NCBI GenBank assembly: GCA_021234155.1
Contig: JAJEKV010000057.1
Coordinates: 7,102,623-7,166,622, forward strand
Source of the DNA: Isoetes taiwanensis
Taxonomy: Eukaryota; Streptophyta; Lycopodiopsida; Isoetales; Isoetaceae
Reading direction: 5' to 3'
DNA length: 64,000 bases
Below the pieces are notes generated by a model. That model did no database searches, was not told the DNA's origin, and worked only from the letters and a program-made list of their open reading frames with translations. Made by a program: the position numbers and the translations under genes. This document shows positions 1 through 12,646 of this stretch, piece by piece (the stretch's first letter is position 1; each line of letters begins with the position of its first letter).

Positions 1-3000
1 CGCCGTGACTTGGCGTGGAGTGGGGGTGTTGGCCTTGAGCACGGACCCTAAAATCCCCGGGCTGCTTGCCCGAATTTCCTCTCCCCAAGGCCACAGGGGC
101 CGGGCCAGGCGACCTCCCTCTCGGAATCGCGATTTGACTACGCCAATGGACTCGGAGCGTCGGCGTTGCCACGGGGACCAAGTTCGTGGCGAGGAAGACC
201 ACCCGACCTCTAAGAAGCGCCAAAGTAGCTCACTTCCATCACACTCGTAGTCAATTGGCCTAGGATGTGGATGCGGGATCTTGTCGTGGGGCGTGAGTGT
301 TTCTCTCTTTTGCAAAACCGACCTTGTAACTTGCTCCCTAGGGTAATTTCGCCATTCGGACGATTTGGGGGGTCGATTTGCCATTAGGAGCCTCCCGGTG
401 CGAGCGACAAGACAACTGCGGTTTCTACAAAGGCCGACCTCGGGGGCCCAGCGTTTTGACAAGTTCTCGGGACCCGATCACGGAATCTTTTGGGCCTTCA
501 GAAGAGGGGCCCTGAGCGGAGGATCAGCGGTCGGATAGAGGCAGGGCTCGGGAGGGTGGTCATTAAGCGTGCGGCCCAGGGGGGCGCTGCCCGGGGAAGA
601 GCTGCCTCGGGGAACTTTTGGATCCCGCCTCTTGGGGTCAGGACTCTCCCCCCCTCTTGTGAGGATCCTGCAAGGTCTGGCCTCGTTTGACTTGGGGAAG
701 GGTGCCGGCTCGGTTGCCACCAGCGGGCTGCCCGGCCGTTCTAATCTAACCCTTGGACCTAGACCTTCTCGAAAATTTGAAAATTGGGCTGTGTCTTTGG
801 AAATGGATTAGGATTCGGATGGCAAAAAATCAGAATTTATTTTTCGTACAATGCATTAATTGCGAATTTATGAATGTCTTGCCCTTTGCAAAAAGCGCCC
901 CCGACTTCTACTTGCCACATCGGGAGGAGGACAGGCCCAAACTCCGCTCCGTCAGTTCCCCTTGCTCCGTATTCTCGGCTGCAGCTTCTCGGCCAGGTCC
1001 CAAGTGCAACAGACCAAGTCTCGGCCCCCAAAACGCAAACCCTTCTAGAACACGGCAGCCCGCGGGGTTTCGCAGTTTTGGAGGCCCTCTCCTTGTCGGG
1101 ATTCGGGCGGGACCTTGCGCCGTGACTTGGCGTGGAGTGGGGGTGTTGGCCTTGAGCCACGGACCCTAAAATCCCAGGGCTGCTTGCCCCGAATTTCCCT
1201 CTCCCCAAGGCCACGGGGGCGGGCCAGGCGACCTCCCCTCTCGGAATCGCGATTGGACTCTGCCAATGGACTCGAGCGTCGGCGTTGCCACAGGGACCAA
1301 GTTCGTGGCGGAAGACCACCCGACCTCTAAGAAGCGCCAAAGTAGCTCACTTCCATCACACTCGTAGTCAATTGGCCTAGGATGTGGATGCGGGATACTG
1401 TCGTGGAGGGCGTGAGTGTTTCTCTCTTTTGCAAAACCGACCTTGTAACTTGCTCCCTAGGGTAATTTCGCCATTCGGACGATTTGGCGGGGTCGATTTT
1501 GCCATTCGGAGCCTCCCGGTGCGAGCGACAAGACAACTGCCCGGTTTCTACAAAGGCCGACCTCGGGGCGCCCAGCGGTTTGACAAGTTCTCGGGACCCG
1601 ATCTGGAATCTTTTGGGCCTTCAGAAGAGGGGCCCTGAGCGGAGGATCAGCGGTGGGATAGGGGGCGGGCTCGGGGAGGGTGGTCATTGGCGTGCGACCC
1701 GGGAGGCGCTGCCGGGAAAGGCTGCCTCGGGGAACTTTTGGATCCGCCTCTTGGGGTGGGACTCTCCCCTCTTGTGAGGATCTGCAAGGTCTGGCCTCGT
1801 TTGACTTGGGGAAGGGTGCCGGCTTCGGTTGCCTGCAGCGGCTGCCCCGGCCGTTCTAATGCTAACCCTTGGACCTAGACCTTCTCCGAAAATTTGAAAA
1901 TTGGGTTGTGTCTTTGGAAATGGATTAGGATTCGGATGGCAAAAATCGGAATTTATTTTTCGTACAATGCATTAATTGCGAATTTATGAATGTCTTGCCC
2001 TTTGCAAAAGCCCCAGAGCTTCTACTTGCCACATCGGGAGGAGGACAGGCCCAAACTCCGCTCCGTCGGTTCCCCTTGCTCCGTATTCTCGGCTGCGGCT
2101 TCTCGGCCCGGTCCCAAGTGCAGCGGACCAAGTCACCGGCCCCAAAGCGCCAAACCCTTCTAGAACACGGCAGCCCACGGGGTTTCACGTTTTGGAGGCC
2201 CTCTCCTTGTCGGTCGGGGCGGGACCTTGAAGTGACTTGGCGTGGAGTGGGGGTGTTGGCCTTGAGCGCACGGACCCTAAAATCCCCGGTGCTTGCCCGA
2301 ATTTCCTCTCCCCAAGGCCACGGGGGCCGGGCCGAGGCGACCTCCCTCTCGGGAATCGCGATTTGACTACGCCAATGGACTCGAGCGTCGGCGTTGCCAC
2401 GGGGACCAAGTAAAGTGGCGGAAGACCACCCGACCTCTAAGAAGCGCCAAAGTAGCTCACTTCCATCACACTTTCGTAGTCAATTGGCCTAGGATGTGGA
2501 TGCGGGGATCTTGTCGTGGAGGCGTGAGTGTTTCTCTCTTTTGCAAAACCGACCTTGTAACTTGCTCCCTAGGGTAATTTAGCCATTAGGACGATTTGGC
2601 GGGGGTCGATTTGCCATTTGGAGCCTCCCGGTGCGAGCGACAAGACAACTGCCCGGTTTCTACAAGGCCGACCTCGGGGCGCCCCATGGTTTGACAAGTT
2701 CTCCGGACCCGATCACGGAATCTTTTGGGCCTTCAGAAGAGGGGCCTGAGCGGAGGATCAGCGGTGGGATAGGGGAAGCAGGGGCTCAGGGAGGGTGGTC
2801 ATTAGCGTGCGGCCCCGGGGGCGCGCCGGGGAAGGCTGCCTCGGGGAACTTTTGGATCCGCCTCTTGGGGTGGGACTCTCCCCTCTTGTGAGGGATCCTG
2901 CAAGGTCTGGCCTCGTTTGACTTGGGGAAGGGTGCCCGGCTCGGTTGCCACAGCGAGCGGGCTGCCCGGCCGTTCTAATGCTAACCCTTGGACCTAGACC

Positions 3001-6000
3001 TTCTCCAAAAATTTCGAAAATTGGAACATTGTGTCTTTGGAAATGGATTAGGATTCAGGATGGCAAAAAATCAGAATTTATTTTAGTACAATGCATTAAT
3101 GCTTGAATTTATGAATGTCTTACCCAGCTGCAAAAGCGCCCCCGACTTCTACTTGCCACATCGGGAGGAGGACAGGCCCAAACTCCGCTCGTCAGTTCCC
3201 CTTGCTCCGTATTCTCGGTTGCGGCTTCTCGGCCGGGTCCCAAGTGCAGCAGACCAAGTCTCGGCCCCCAAAGCATAAACCCTTCTAGAACTTTGGCAAC
3301 CCACGGGGTTTCGTTTTGGAGGCCCTCTCCTTGTCGGTCGGGCGGGACCTTGCGCCCATGACTTGGCGTGGAGTGGGGGTGTTGGCCTTGGCCACGGACC
3401 CTAAAATCCCGGAAGGTTGCTTGCCCGAATTTCCTCTCCCAAGGCCACAGGGGCCGGACAGGCGACCTCCCCCTCGGGAATCGCGATTTGACTCGCCAAT
3501 GGACTCAAAGCGTCGGCGTTGCCACGGGGACCAAGTTGGTGGCGGAAGACCACCCGACCTCCAAGCGCCAAAGTAGCTCACTTCCATCACACTCGTAGTC
3601 AATTGGCCTAGGATGTGGATGCGGGATCTTGTCGTGGGGCGTGAGTGTTTCTCTCTTTTTGCAAAACCGACCTTGTAACTTGCTCCCTAGGGTAATTTCG
3701 CCATTCCGGACGATTTGGCGGTCGATTTGCCATTCGGAGCCTCCCGGTGCCCGAGCGACAAGACAACTGCGGTTTCTACAAGGCCGACCTCGGGGCGCCC
3801 GCGGTTTGACAAGTTCTCGGGACCGATCACGGAATCTTTTGGGCCTTCGAAGAGGGACCCTGAGCGGAGGATCAGCGGTCGGATAGGGGAACCGGGGCTC
3901 CGGGAGGGTGGTCATTAGCGTGCGACCCAGGAGGCTTTGCGGGGAAAGGGCTGCCTCGGGAACTTTTGGATCCAGCCTCTTGGGGTGGGACTCTCCCCTC
4001 TTGTGAGGGATCCTGCAAGGTCTGGCCTCGTTTGACTTGGGGAAGGGTGCCCAGCTCGGTTGCCCTTACAGCGGGCTGCCCGACCGTTCTAATGCTAACC
4101 CTTTGACCTAGACCTTCTCGAAAATTTGAAAATTGGGCTGTGTCTTTGGAAATGGATTAGGATTCCGGTGGCAAAAAATCAGAATTTATTTTTCGTACAT
4201 TGCATTAATTGCGAATTTATGAATGTCTTGCCATTTGCCAAAACCGCCCCGACTTCTACTTGCCACATCGGGAGGAGGACAGGCCCAAACTCCGCTCCGT
4301 CGGTTCCCCTTGCTCCGTATTCACCGGCTGCGGCTTTCGGCGAGGTCCCAAGTGCAAGAGACCAAGTCTCGGCCCCCAAAGCATAAACCCTTCTAGAACA
4401 CGGCAGCCCCGGGGTTTACATTTTGGAGGCCCCTCTCCTTGTCGAAAATTGGCGGGACCTTGCGCGTGACTTGGCGTGGAATGGGGGTGTTGGCCTTAAA
4501 AGCCACGGACCCTAAAATCCCCTGCTTGCCCCAATTTCCTCTCCCCAAGGCCACAGGGGCCGGGCCGGCGACCTCCCCTCTCGGAATCGCGATTTGACTA
4601 CGCCAATGGACTCGGAGCGTCGGCGTTGCCACAGGGGACCAAGTTCCGTGGCAGAAGACCACCCGACCTCAAGAAGCGCCAAAGTAGCTCACTTCCATCA
4701 CATTTTCGTAGTCAATTGGCCTAGGATGTGGATGCGGGATCTTGTCGTGGGCGTGAGTGTTTCTCTCTTTTGCAAAACCGACCTTGTAACTTGCTCCCTA
4801 GGGTAATTTTGCCATTCAAGGGGACGATTTGGCGGATTCGATTTGCCATTCGAGCCCTCCCGGTGCCGAGCGACAAGACACTGCGGTTTCTCAAAAGGCC
4901 GACCTCGGGGCGCCCAGCGGTTTGACAAGTTCTCCGGACCCGATCTGGAATCTTTTGGGCCTTCGAAGAGGGGCCCTGAGCGGAGGATCAAGCGGTCGGA
5001 TAGGGGCCGGGCTCGGGAGGGTGGTCATTAGCGTCACGGCCAGGGAGCTTGGCTGCCGGGAAAGGCTGCCTCGGGAACTTTTTGGATCCAGCCTCTTGGG
5101 GTGGGACTCTCCCCCTCTTGTGAGGGATCCTGCAAGGTCTGGCCTCGTTTGACTTGGGGAAGGGGTGCGGCTCGGTTGCCACAGCGGGCTGCCCGACCGT
5201 TCTAATGCTAACCCTTTGACCCTAGACCTTCTCGAAAATTTGAAAATTGGGCTGTGTCTTTGGAAATGGATTAGGATTCCAGCTGGCAAAAATCAGAATT
5301 TATTTTTCGTACAATGCATTAATTGCAAATTTATGAATGTCTTGCCAGCACCAAAAGCGCCCCCGACTTCTACTTGCCACGCCGGGAGGAGGACAGGCCC
5401 AAACTCCGCTCCGTCGGTTCCCCTTGCTCCGTATTCTCATTGCGGCTTCTCGGCCAGGTCCCAAGTGCAACAGACCAAGTCTCGGCCCCCCAAAGCGCCA
5501 AACCCTTCTAGAACACGGCAACCCACGGGGTTTCGTTTTGGAGGCCCTCTCCTTGTCGGTCGAGGCGGGACCTTGCGGAAGTGACTTGGCGTGGAGTGGG
5601 GGGGTGTTGGCCCGAGAAACCGCGGACCCTAAAATCCCCCAGGCTGCTTGCCCCGAATTTCCCTCTCCCCAAGGCCACGGGGCCGGACGAGGCGACCTCC
5701 CCTCTCGGAATCGCGACTTGACTCGCCAATGGACTCGAGCGTCGGCGTTGCCACAGGGACCAAGTTCGTGGCAGGAAGACCACCCGACCTCAAGAAGCGC
5801 CAAAGTAGCTCACTTCCATCACACTCGTAGTCAATTGGCCTAGGATGTGGGATGCGGGATCTTGTCGTGGGGCGTGAGTGTTTCTCTCTTTTGCAAAACC
5901 GACCTTGTAACTTGCTCCCTAGGGTAATTTCGCCATTAGGACGATTTGGCGGGGTCGATTTGCCATTCGGAACCTCCCGGTGCCCGAGCGACAAGACAAC

Positions 6001-6028
6001 TGCCGGTTTCTACAAAGGCCGACCTCGG
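1..6028. repeat. GC-rich satellite array, unit about 1.115 kb
   Basis: The landmark GTAGTCAATTGGCCTAGGAT recurs at 247, 1364, 2476, 3595, 4708 and 5827 (two copies carry small variations nearby), giving units of 1112 to 1119 bases and about 5.4 copies. The array starts before the window and stops abruptly near 6028, where AT-rich sequence begins. Units differ mainly by insertions and deletions of 1 to 4 bases in GC runs, so reading frames of 60 to 170 codons appear on both strands but are not conserved between units. I see no protein motif, tRNA or rRNA in it. It could be a subtelomeric or pericentromeric satellite or part of a ribosomal spacer; nothing here decides. Confidence 0.95.
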
Positions 6029-7800
6029 AATTTGTCATATCCTTATTCATCGTGGCATTCATCTTCTTGATATCCATCGATCATATTCATCTTCTTCATA
6101 TTTTTTATCTTCAAATTCCATTTTTTGAAAAAGCGATTTGAAATCTATATCATATCATATATCAGATTTTTTTGTATTCTACATCATGCTTATATACATA
6201 AGGCGGTGCCTCAAAAATTACGGATCAACCATAAGCTAAATTACGAGCTCAAAAATTCGGATCAACAGGGAGCTAATCGAGCTCAAAACTACCATATTAT
6301 AGTTATATCAAAAGATAGAATTTAAGTTGCTTCAATACCAAATATCGACTCCAAAGCGACTGAAAACTTTTACGCAAAGAACATTTGCATCTGCATCAAC
6401 AACTTTGTAATTTCCGGCACCGTGAAGGATCCCTTAGCGGTGATGTAAAATTTTTACCTTGGATATCTCTCTCAAAGCGAAACCACATCATTCACGCAAA
6501 TTACGCCTTGACAAACTGCTCCGGCCTTTTGCGAAGACATAACTGCGAACTATCCCAATACTTGATATCTAAATTTCCACATGCATTGATTTTAATCTAT
6601 AAGCGAAGCATCTTACCTTTTTTTTTTCTCCACAATTCCGCCATGGCAAGGCAAATGTGCTTACTGCGTTGATTTTTGGAATATTTGAAACAAAAAATCC
6701 AGAGAATCGAGTTATCAAATCAAGCCGCCCACTTGGTTGCACAAGCCACGAAATGAAATGCCGGTCTCAAGGACTTTCTTATCTAACCAATCCACACTAT
6801 CTTGAGAGCATAGTGTCTAGCATAATATCCTCTAGGCTGAACTTTTTGTACGCGCATGGCTCGATTATCAAGCGTGAATCAAGCTCTCTAAAAAGATGGC
6901 GCATCATTTTCTATACTCCTTGCCAACCCCCATCGGAAAACTCGAATATCTTCGTCTGCTTTGGAGATTATTTGCGGGGTGAACTTGATAAGAATGCATT
7001 GCAATGACTACAAATTTGAGACTCATTTATTACCTGCAGTCCCATATTAGCCATTACATAGCGGGACTGATAAATTGGTTAGAATATTAGAATACAATTG
7101 CGGGGAGATGAAGAAGCAAATCTAGACAATGACGATAACAATAGAACACGAAGCACCGGTATGACTAGATATATTATTATTTCATATTTTATAATTTGCA
7201 ATTGACATGGTTGGGATGTAATATAAGCGTATTGCCCTTGCTTGGATGGAGAAATCTGAACTTCGAGGCAGTTTGGGGGAACTCATATGTTTATAATTAT
7301 CAAATTATCGGGGATTTGGAAAGACAATCTCTGCAATTGCTTTGATTTTGAAGGCTAGACCGCCAAAGCGTCAAAGATACAATGTAGAAAGAATCACGGG
7401 AGCACCTTGATTGTTTTGCCCTAAATCGCTTTTTAAAACAATGGGAACATGAATTGAAGGAAAAAGTAGCACCATCTGTCAAGCTATACATTGTACATAT
7501 ACCATGAAGATCGGAGAAGAATAAATTGTGTTGAACTTTGTAAGCCACGACATTGTGCTTACTACATATGGAACCATTTGTTACAAATTCTGAAGCCATC
7601 GAAGAGGATGAAAAAGCGACCCCCGGGCTAAGGGCACCTGCTTGTCGAACATTAGGTGGTTTAGAATTATTACGGATGAAGCTCAATCCATTAGAAAAGC
7701 TCACACTAAAAGTTCACGTGCTTCTTTGGGGCTTAAGGGCACAATGAAGATGGTGCCTTTTGGAACATCGACCTTCTCGACACATATGTCACATATGTCA
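6029..7800. other. Unassigned AT-rich sequence
   Basis: No recognisable protein domain, RNA or repeat boundary was seen in this stretch. Short open frames occur on both strands but lack motifs and continuity. Thymine-rich stretches near 6080-6130 and 6617-6632 are the only notable composition. A decayed transposon is possible but not shown. Confidence 0.5.
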
Positions 7801-7812
7801 CATATCTGAAAG

Positions 7813-7920
7813 TTCTAGAATGTTCTAGAAAGTTTTAAAAAGTTTAAAAAATATAAGAGAATCTTGGGTGAGCCTAAGGAATCCTTTTAGAAAATTCGAA
7901 TGTTGTAGAAAGTTCTAGAA
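7813..7920. promoter_or_regulatory. Heat-shock-element-like inverted repeats
   Basis: Positions 7813-7830 read TTCtaGAAtgTTCtaGAA, four alternating half-sites with exact 5-base spacing, which is the canonical plant heat shock element pattern. A further TTCTAGAA lies at 7913-7920. The surrounding sequence repeats near-copies of the words GTTCTAGAA and GTTGTAGAA, so the site may have arisen by local duplication. No transcribed gene can be placed beside it. Functional use by a heat shock factor is inference. Confidence 0.4.
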
Positions 7921-9055
7921 TGAATGTTGCGAGAGAATACACTTATTTTCTTCCCAAAGCATTTTGCTAGATGACCAATTAAAATATTTTAGTTCAACCA
8001 ACTCCACAATTCTCTTGATTTTTCGATGAACAAACTTGTCCAAGGAAGGCAACAACCTCCACAACCTCGGAATGGCCATAATGAAGAAATTAAAAAAGGC
8101 GGTTAAGAGATTTTCGAAAAAAAGCGCATGATTTTTGGGTGGCGTATGTTGTATTTGTATGTTCGGATCATACAATCGATCGTGACAACCCATAAAAATC
8201 TTGGCTCAAAGCGGAACAAGTTCATGAGTCATGAAGGCGAAAACAATCGAGCATGGCGTTAAAAAAGCTGCACCAAAGGATTTGATTTTGGCATTAGGGC
8301 GGAAAGAAGTGCATTTTTCGGTATTGGGTGTTCGTGAAGAACCCGGCAATGTTAACAAGCTCAACAGCCTTGTGATCCCTAAGCTCGGTGAAGCCCATTT
8401 TCCTTTGCACCATGACATGCTCTACTTTGAAGACTTCCAAAGGTAACGGTGGCGGTTTAGATACTCTTCTTGGCATAGCGGCCAGGAGCTATGTTCAATT
8501 CCACTTTCCATGTATGGATCTAGAAACAAGGCCATCAGCGGGTGTAGCGCGCATAGTATCTCGGCTTTTCAAAATCCTCATCAATGAAATTCGGCTTCAT
8601 ATGGAACTTGTGCAATTGAAGCATAAATTCCTCCACCATCATATATCACAAAAATCATCGGCGTTTGGCGGGTAAAGTTACAAGTTCAAGCATTGCTGCT
8701 TGATTCCAACCTTGATGTTGATCTTTCAACTTCCATAGTGCCATTAAATTACTTGTATACCCGGCATGAGATTTTAGATCATAACCTTCTTCCCCCGTAT
8801 TGGCGTATCCATATGTGCTTCTTTGGTTTTTGATATAGTTGAGACAATATTTTTTCCGGCTCTTGTAAGCTCTCAAAGCCCAAAAAAACCATTTTTCTCA
8901 AAGTCTAGATGAAGGAGGTAATTCATGCGGTAGCACATCTCTTTGTGATGATGCATCGCGGGCAACTTTGCAGCTTAAATGAAGGCTGCGGGTTGGTCGT
9001 CGAGTCTTTTTGGGGCAATTATTGAATTTGTAATCCTAAAAAACCAAACCCGTGT
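7921..9055. other. Unassigned sequence with short minus-strand open frames
   Basis: Several short minus-strand frames (8193-7915, 8476-8294, 8876-8655) follow each other and could be remnants of one decayed coding region. None has a motif I can name. No splice pattern was convincing. Confidence 0.3.
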
Positions 9056-9240
9056 ATAAAAATATCGTCACATCACGACCACCCTCACGTCACATATACG
9101 TCTTGGCGTGTCATATCGTTCACATATACATTTGGCGTGTCTTATCGTCCACATATCACGTATGGGCGTGTCACATAGCCGATCACATATCGTCTTGGCG
9201 TGTCATATCGACAAAAACGTCACCTCGTCACATATCTGAC
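9056..9240. repeat. Short tandem repeat, about 30 bp period
   Basis: The word TTGGCGTGTC with small variants starts at 9103, 9132, 9163 and 9195, each followed by an AT-rich CACATAT segment. The spacing is 29 to 32 bases. The copies are imperfect. No coding role is apparent. Confidence 0.75.
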
Positions 9241-9600
9241 GTTTTATCGCGGCGTCCGCGAAGTAAACTTCTCGCTTTTGGTCATCCACCAAAAGCGTCC
9301 CAAGCAAACATTTGCAAGCCATCCGCGATGTCGGGTTTTCGCACCATAAAACGTCGCATCGCGGCTTGACACAGCGTGACGGGTCGGGTTAAAGTCGGTG
9401 GTAATCAAAGCCTCAATGCGTCGCTGGCGGCGTCCTGATGTCGAGCGTCGCACCATGAGTGTCGAAGCAAAGCACCACCATCCTTGATGGGCGATGAAAA
9501 ATATGCGGCGTGGCGTCGCGTGGCGTCAAATGGTGGCGTTATTTCTGCGGCGTCATGGCGTCGCCTGAGGCGTCGCAAGCCGCGTCGCTAAAGTCCATTC
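9241..9600. other. CpG-rich segment with GCGTC words
   Basis: This stretch is dense in GCGTC, GGCGTCGC and GCGGCGTC words, unlike its AT-rich neighbours. A similar CpG and GCGTC bias is found inside the hAT-type element at 39197-39857. I could not find terminal repeats here, so identity with that element is only suggested. Confidence 0.35.
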
Positions 9601-10255
9601 TCTTGTTGTGATTCTTGTTTCTTGCTTAAAAGAAAAACACAAACCATCCTAGTGTCTCGGTGAAAATCCAAATATAGCAATGACCATGTGGCCTAATGGA
9701 CAAAGGCTTCGCCTCGGGACCCGGAGATTATGGGTTCGAGTCCCATCTTGGTCGGTTTGTTTTATGGCGTCTTGACACTTCATGAACTGCCGAGAAGGAC
9801 ATAAGCGTGAAGTTGTACCACAACTATAGTTTGATCGAGCAATGATAGCAGCTCTAAGGTTTGGTGATTAAAATTTGTAAACCCTCTATAATTTATTTCT
9901 AAGTATGATTGAGGTTTGATCGAGCAAGGAATAATCCCTCTATAGCTTTATGTCTAAATAGAATTAAGGTCTTATTGCGGTCGGCCTTAAGTAAAGTTTT
10001 GCTACAACTAAAGTTTCATCAAGCAAGGATAACCCCTCTAAGGTTTGATCGAGCAAAGCATAACCTCTCTATGAATATATGTCTAAATACGTTCAAGGTT
10101 GGTCAACATGAAGCATGGCATAACCTTATGAAGTTTGATCAAGTTGGAGCATTAGTTGATTTTTACATGTTGCTTACTTAGTTCTAAAATATAATATAGC
10201 ATACATATCTCCATTATATTGGCCAAAAGTCACGAATGATTAAGTAATATGTGAA
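9600..10255 (+). repeat. Isolated copy of the tRNA-Arg repeat unit
   Basis: From the motif TTCTTGTTTCTTGCTTAAAAG to the words TATATTGGCCAAAAGTCACG this region matches the units repeated at 34-50 kb, including the tRNA-Arg body and the downstream GTTTGATCGAGCAA blocks. It lies about 24 kb from the main array. It is more altered than the array copies, especially at GCG-containing positions. Confidence 0.9.
9682..9753 (+). pseudogene. tRNA-Arg pseudogene
   Basis: The acceptor, D-arm (GCCTAATGGAC) and T-arm (GGTTCGAGTCCC) match the array copies. The anticodon arm is scrambled: CTTCGCCTCGGGACCCGG stands in place of CTCGCCTTCGGAGCGGG, so no good five-pair anticodon stem forms. Pol III A and B boxes remain recognisable. 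Confidence 0.8.
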
Positions 10256-10260
10256 CCTGC

Positions 10261-11137
10261 CAAATTATGCCAAATTACTCTCTTTTTCTTTTTGGATTGC
10301 CCCTGTTAAGGGGGCAATTCGTTAGGGGGAGGGTTGGTTTTGGCATATTACGGCATATCGGTATATCGATAATCGGCGGTAGTCATTCTTGATTGTTTTT
10401 CGGTGAAAAACTTTTTGGTTTTCGCGTATGAATATCGCTAAGGTTTTCCGTGTTTTGGGCGTAAATTATTTTTCGGTGATCGGGCTTCGTTTTTTGTGAA
10501 AAACTATTGGTTTTAACCTTTGGGCTAGAGATTCCTTTTTTAGAATTTATCTTTGGGTTTTCTGCTCTTTACGCTTTCGCTTTTGCTTATAGGTCTGATT
10601 AAGATCACGGGTTTACATTTCATTTCTCATGCATGTTCTATACGTATTTTCGCCCGGTTTTAATTGGAGTTGTTTAAAATTTTACTAGATTTATCACGGT
10701 TGTGGCATTGTTTGCCTCACAAGTTGACAAGCAAATCATTGGCGAAAGTTCATTGGTAGTACAATCTACCTAAAAAGCAAAACCACGGTGGCGGGGATGT
10801 CGTTTTTCCTTGCCGAAGGAAATAAGGGGTTACATCGCCGACGGTGCGGCTTCACTAATCGAGTTATTTCCTTTGTTAGAGGTACAAGCTATAACCTTTG
10901 CATTTGTACCTTCGGGGATAATTCAGCAACAAAATTTGCCAAGACTTTGGACACTTGCTATGAAACATCGACTTAGAATCTAAAGATCTCGGATTAACGG
11001 ATCTAAAAATCTCTGGGTTACTAATCTTAAATCCACGGGTTGTATTTAATATTTTTTCAATTTTTGTAGTCACGGTATTCATCACGAATTTCTTGGGATG
11101 TTGTTTTTGTATAATAGATTAAACCAAAGATAGATCT
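10261..11137. other. Unassigned sequence with a GC hairpin near its left end
   Basis: Near 10297-10320 ATTGCCCC and GGGGCAAT flank a short loop inside otherwise AT-rich DNA. A related block, TTGCCCCTAGGGGGGCAA followed by CGGCATATTCC-like words, occurs near 53766-53812, so this is probably a dispersed repeat end. No gene was recognised in the rest of the interval. Confidence 0.4.
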
Positions 11138-11140
11138 TTG

Positions 11141-11259
11141 AGGTTCTCAGGTTTGGGGCTCATTATCACCGATCATATGCTTCAAATTGTTTGGAAAGAA
11201 GAATTGGGTGGGAAGCTCACGCTATTAATCCCCTTGGTGCCTTTGCAAATCCATCCCAG
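11141..11259 (+). CDS. Branched-chain amino acid aminotransferase, N-terminal exon (partial)
   Basis: The translation contains IITDHMLQIVWKEELGG followed by IPLVPLQIHP. This matches the region of class IV, fold-type IV PLP enzymes just before the HYG..CFEGMKA segment, in the variant typical of animal and fungal BCATs (TDHM...W). The exon ends with CAG before GTATTG, a good donor. The next exon starts at 11519. The enzyme transfers the amino group between leucine, isoleucine or valine and 2-oxoglutarate. The 5' end and any targeting peptide were not found. The left boundary is set by a possible acceptor and is uncertain. Confidence 0.7.
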
Positions 11260-11518
11260 GTATTGCTTTCGGGTTAGGACCAAGGACTTACATGTTTTTG
11301 TGTGTTTAAAATATGATGTACTGAACTTGCACACAAAAGAACTTTTTTCCTTTGGAATCAATAAAAATTTATTCCTTGCACTTATCAACAAAAAGTGTCT
11401 GTGCACATCCCATCATGTGAGCATAAGATTACATTGGTGCAGAAAACAATTTTACTTTTCGCAATTTGTTTCTCAAAAGTTACATGTCCTGTTATCAATC
11501 ATAAATTGATGTTCACAG

Positions 11519-11663
11519 GTATTGCATTATGGGCTCGAGTGCTTTGAAGGCATGAAAGCGTACAAAGGAAAGGATGGTTGCATTCGGCTTTTCCATCCAG
11601 ATATGCATATGGACCGCTTGCTACGCTCAGTTAAATGCCTAGCTCTAACCATAGTTTGATAAG
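11519..11663 (+). CDS. Branched-chain amino acid aminotransferase, second exon (partial)
   Basis: After an acceptor (GTTCACAG) the frame reads [19 protein letters not shown] and then [16 protein letters not shown], which is the conserved BCAT block that shapes the substrate pocket. The exon seems to end at TTTGATAAG before GTTTGT. The expected family sequence FDK is present there, but one base out of frame, after an in-frame stop. This is either a damaging change or a consensus error. A Helitron end lies only 35 bases downstream. The next matching coding block is at 29336, so the exon for the roughly 25 intervening residues is missing or unseen. Confidence 0.85.
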
Positions 11664-11697
11664 GTTTGTTTCCTTATTATACATATACTAGTAATGG

Positions 11698-11726
11698 TGC
11701 CCAGCGTTGCTGGGCATATGATCATA
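11698..11726 (-). mobile_element. Helitron 3' terminus (minus orientation)
   Basis: CTAG at 11698-11701 is followed by TAATGG and the hairpin TGCCCAGC-GTT-GCTGGGCA at 11708-11726. Read on the minus strand this is a hairpin, a six-base gap and CTAG, the standard Helitron 3' end. The base before it is A, as expected for A/T insertion. The matching 5' end was not identified with certainty. Confidence 0.75.
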
Positions 11727-12646
11727 AAGAAGAAAAGCGCGTGACATATCACTTGGAACATCTTATAAACTTTAGAGCTTCTTTGTCCTAATATGGAATC
11801 TCATGTTAGAACGAAGCGCGGTGCTGGAAATTCAATTTAGATGTTATAATTAGTTGTTATATAAAAAACTCACAATGGTGCCTTATAGGATGCATGGATA
11901 TTAGGCATATGATGATGTTAACCCTTTGTGAAACATATGAGCCATATGTTTTGTTTCCCTTGTGAATTGTTTTCATGTAGATGATTTTAGACATTTGACT
12001 ACCTTTTCTAAGCGTGCAATAGATACAAAGGTTTAAACCACTGTGAGTTTTGGAAGTGAAGTTGCGGAGTAAGAGACTTTCAAATAGTTTTTGCACTTTT
12101 ATAACCTTTAATGTTTTATAAAATTATAAGGCTTTTTAGACTTTATAAGAGTTGGTAACATGTGATTAATATCCCTCCTTTAAAATAGAAACTGTGCCTA
12201 AAAACACTGGGCACTTTTTCTTGTGTAAATATAATGTCTTTTCTTGTGTAAATATAATGTCTTAGGATTTTGTCCGTTCCAATGCTATCTTACATATTAT
12301 AACAACAAACCAAGCCCGTCCTTAAGGTTATTGTGTATCTAAGGTTATTATGTATCCAATAGGACTTGAACCCTCAGCTTATGCTTTGATCTAGCGTTGA
12401 TGGGCTAAGGTTATTGTGTATCCAATAGGACTTAAACCCTTGTCTAATGCTTAGATCCAAGATAGACAGATACACACACACACTAAAGTTTTATAGTATA
12501 AGACAATTGAATGGGACAATTAAATGCATATGGGTTTTGGTTTGGTTTTGGTGTGCTTACATCCCTTTATCATTGTCCTCTAGATGAACATGCATCATTC
12601 CCTATAGGACAAATCCAGTTTCTAATAATAATAATAATAATAATAA
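11727..12646. other. Unassigned sequence between two Helitron ends
   Basis: No gene was recognised. A short direct repeat, TTCTTGTGTAAATATAATGTC, occurs twice near 12219-12263, and TTATTGTGTATC-type words with TCCAATAGGACTT recur near 12330-12440. An ATA-type microsatellite ends at 12646, next to the following Helitron end. Confidence 0.4.

Noticed and set aside
837-1340. 167-codon minus-strand frame in the satellite
   Set aside because: It is not preserved in the other units, where indels break it.
8206-8476. Pentatricopeptide or polymerase remnant
   Set aside because: Only a faint resemblance in one short stretch of minus-strand frames nearby; not supportable.
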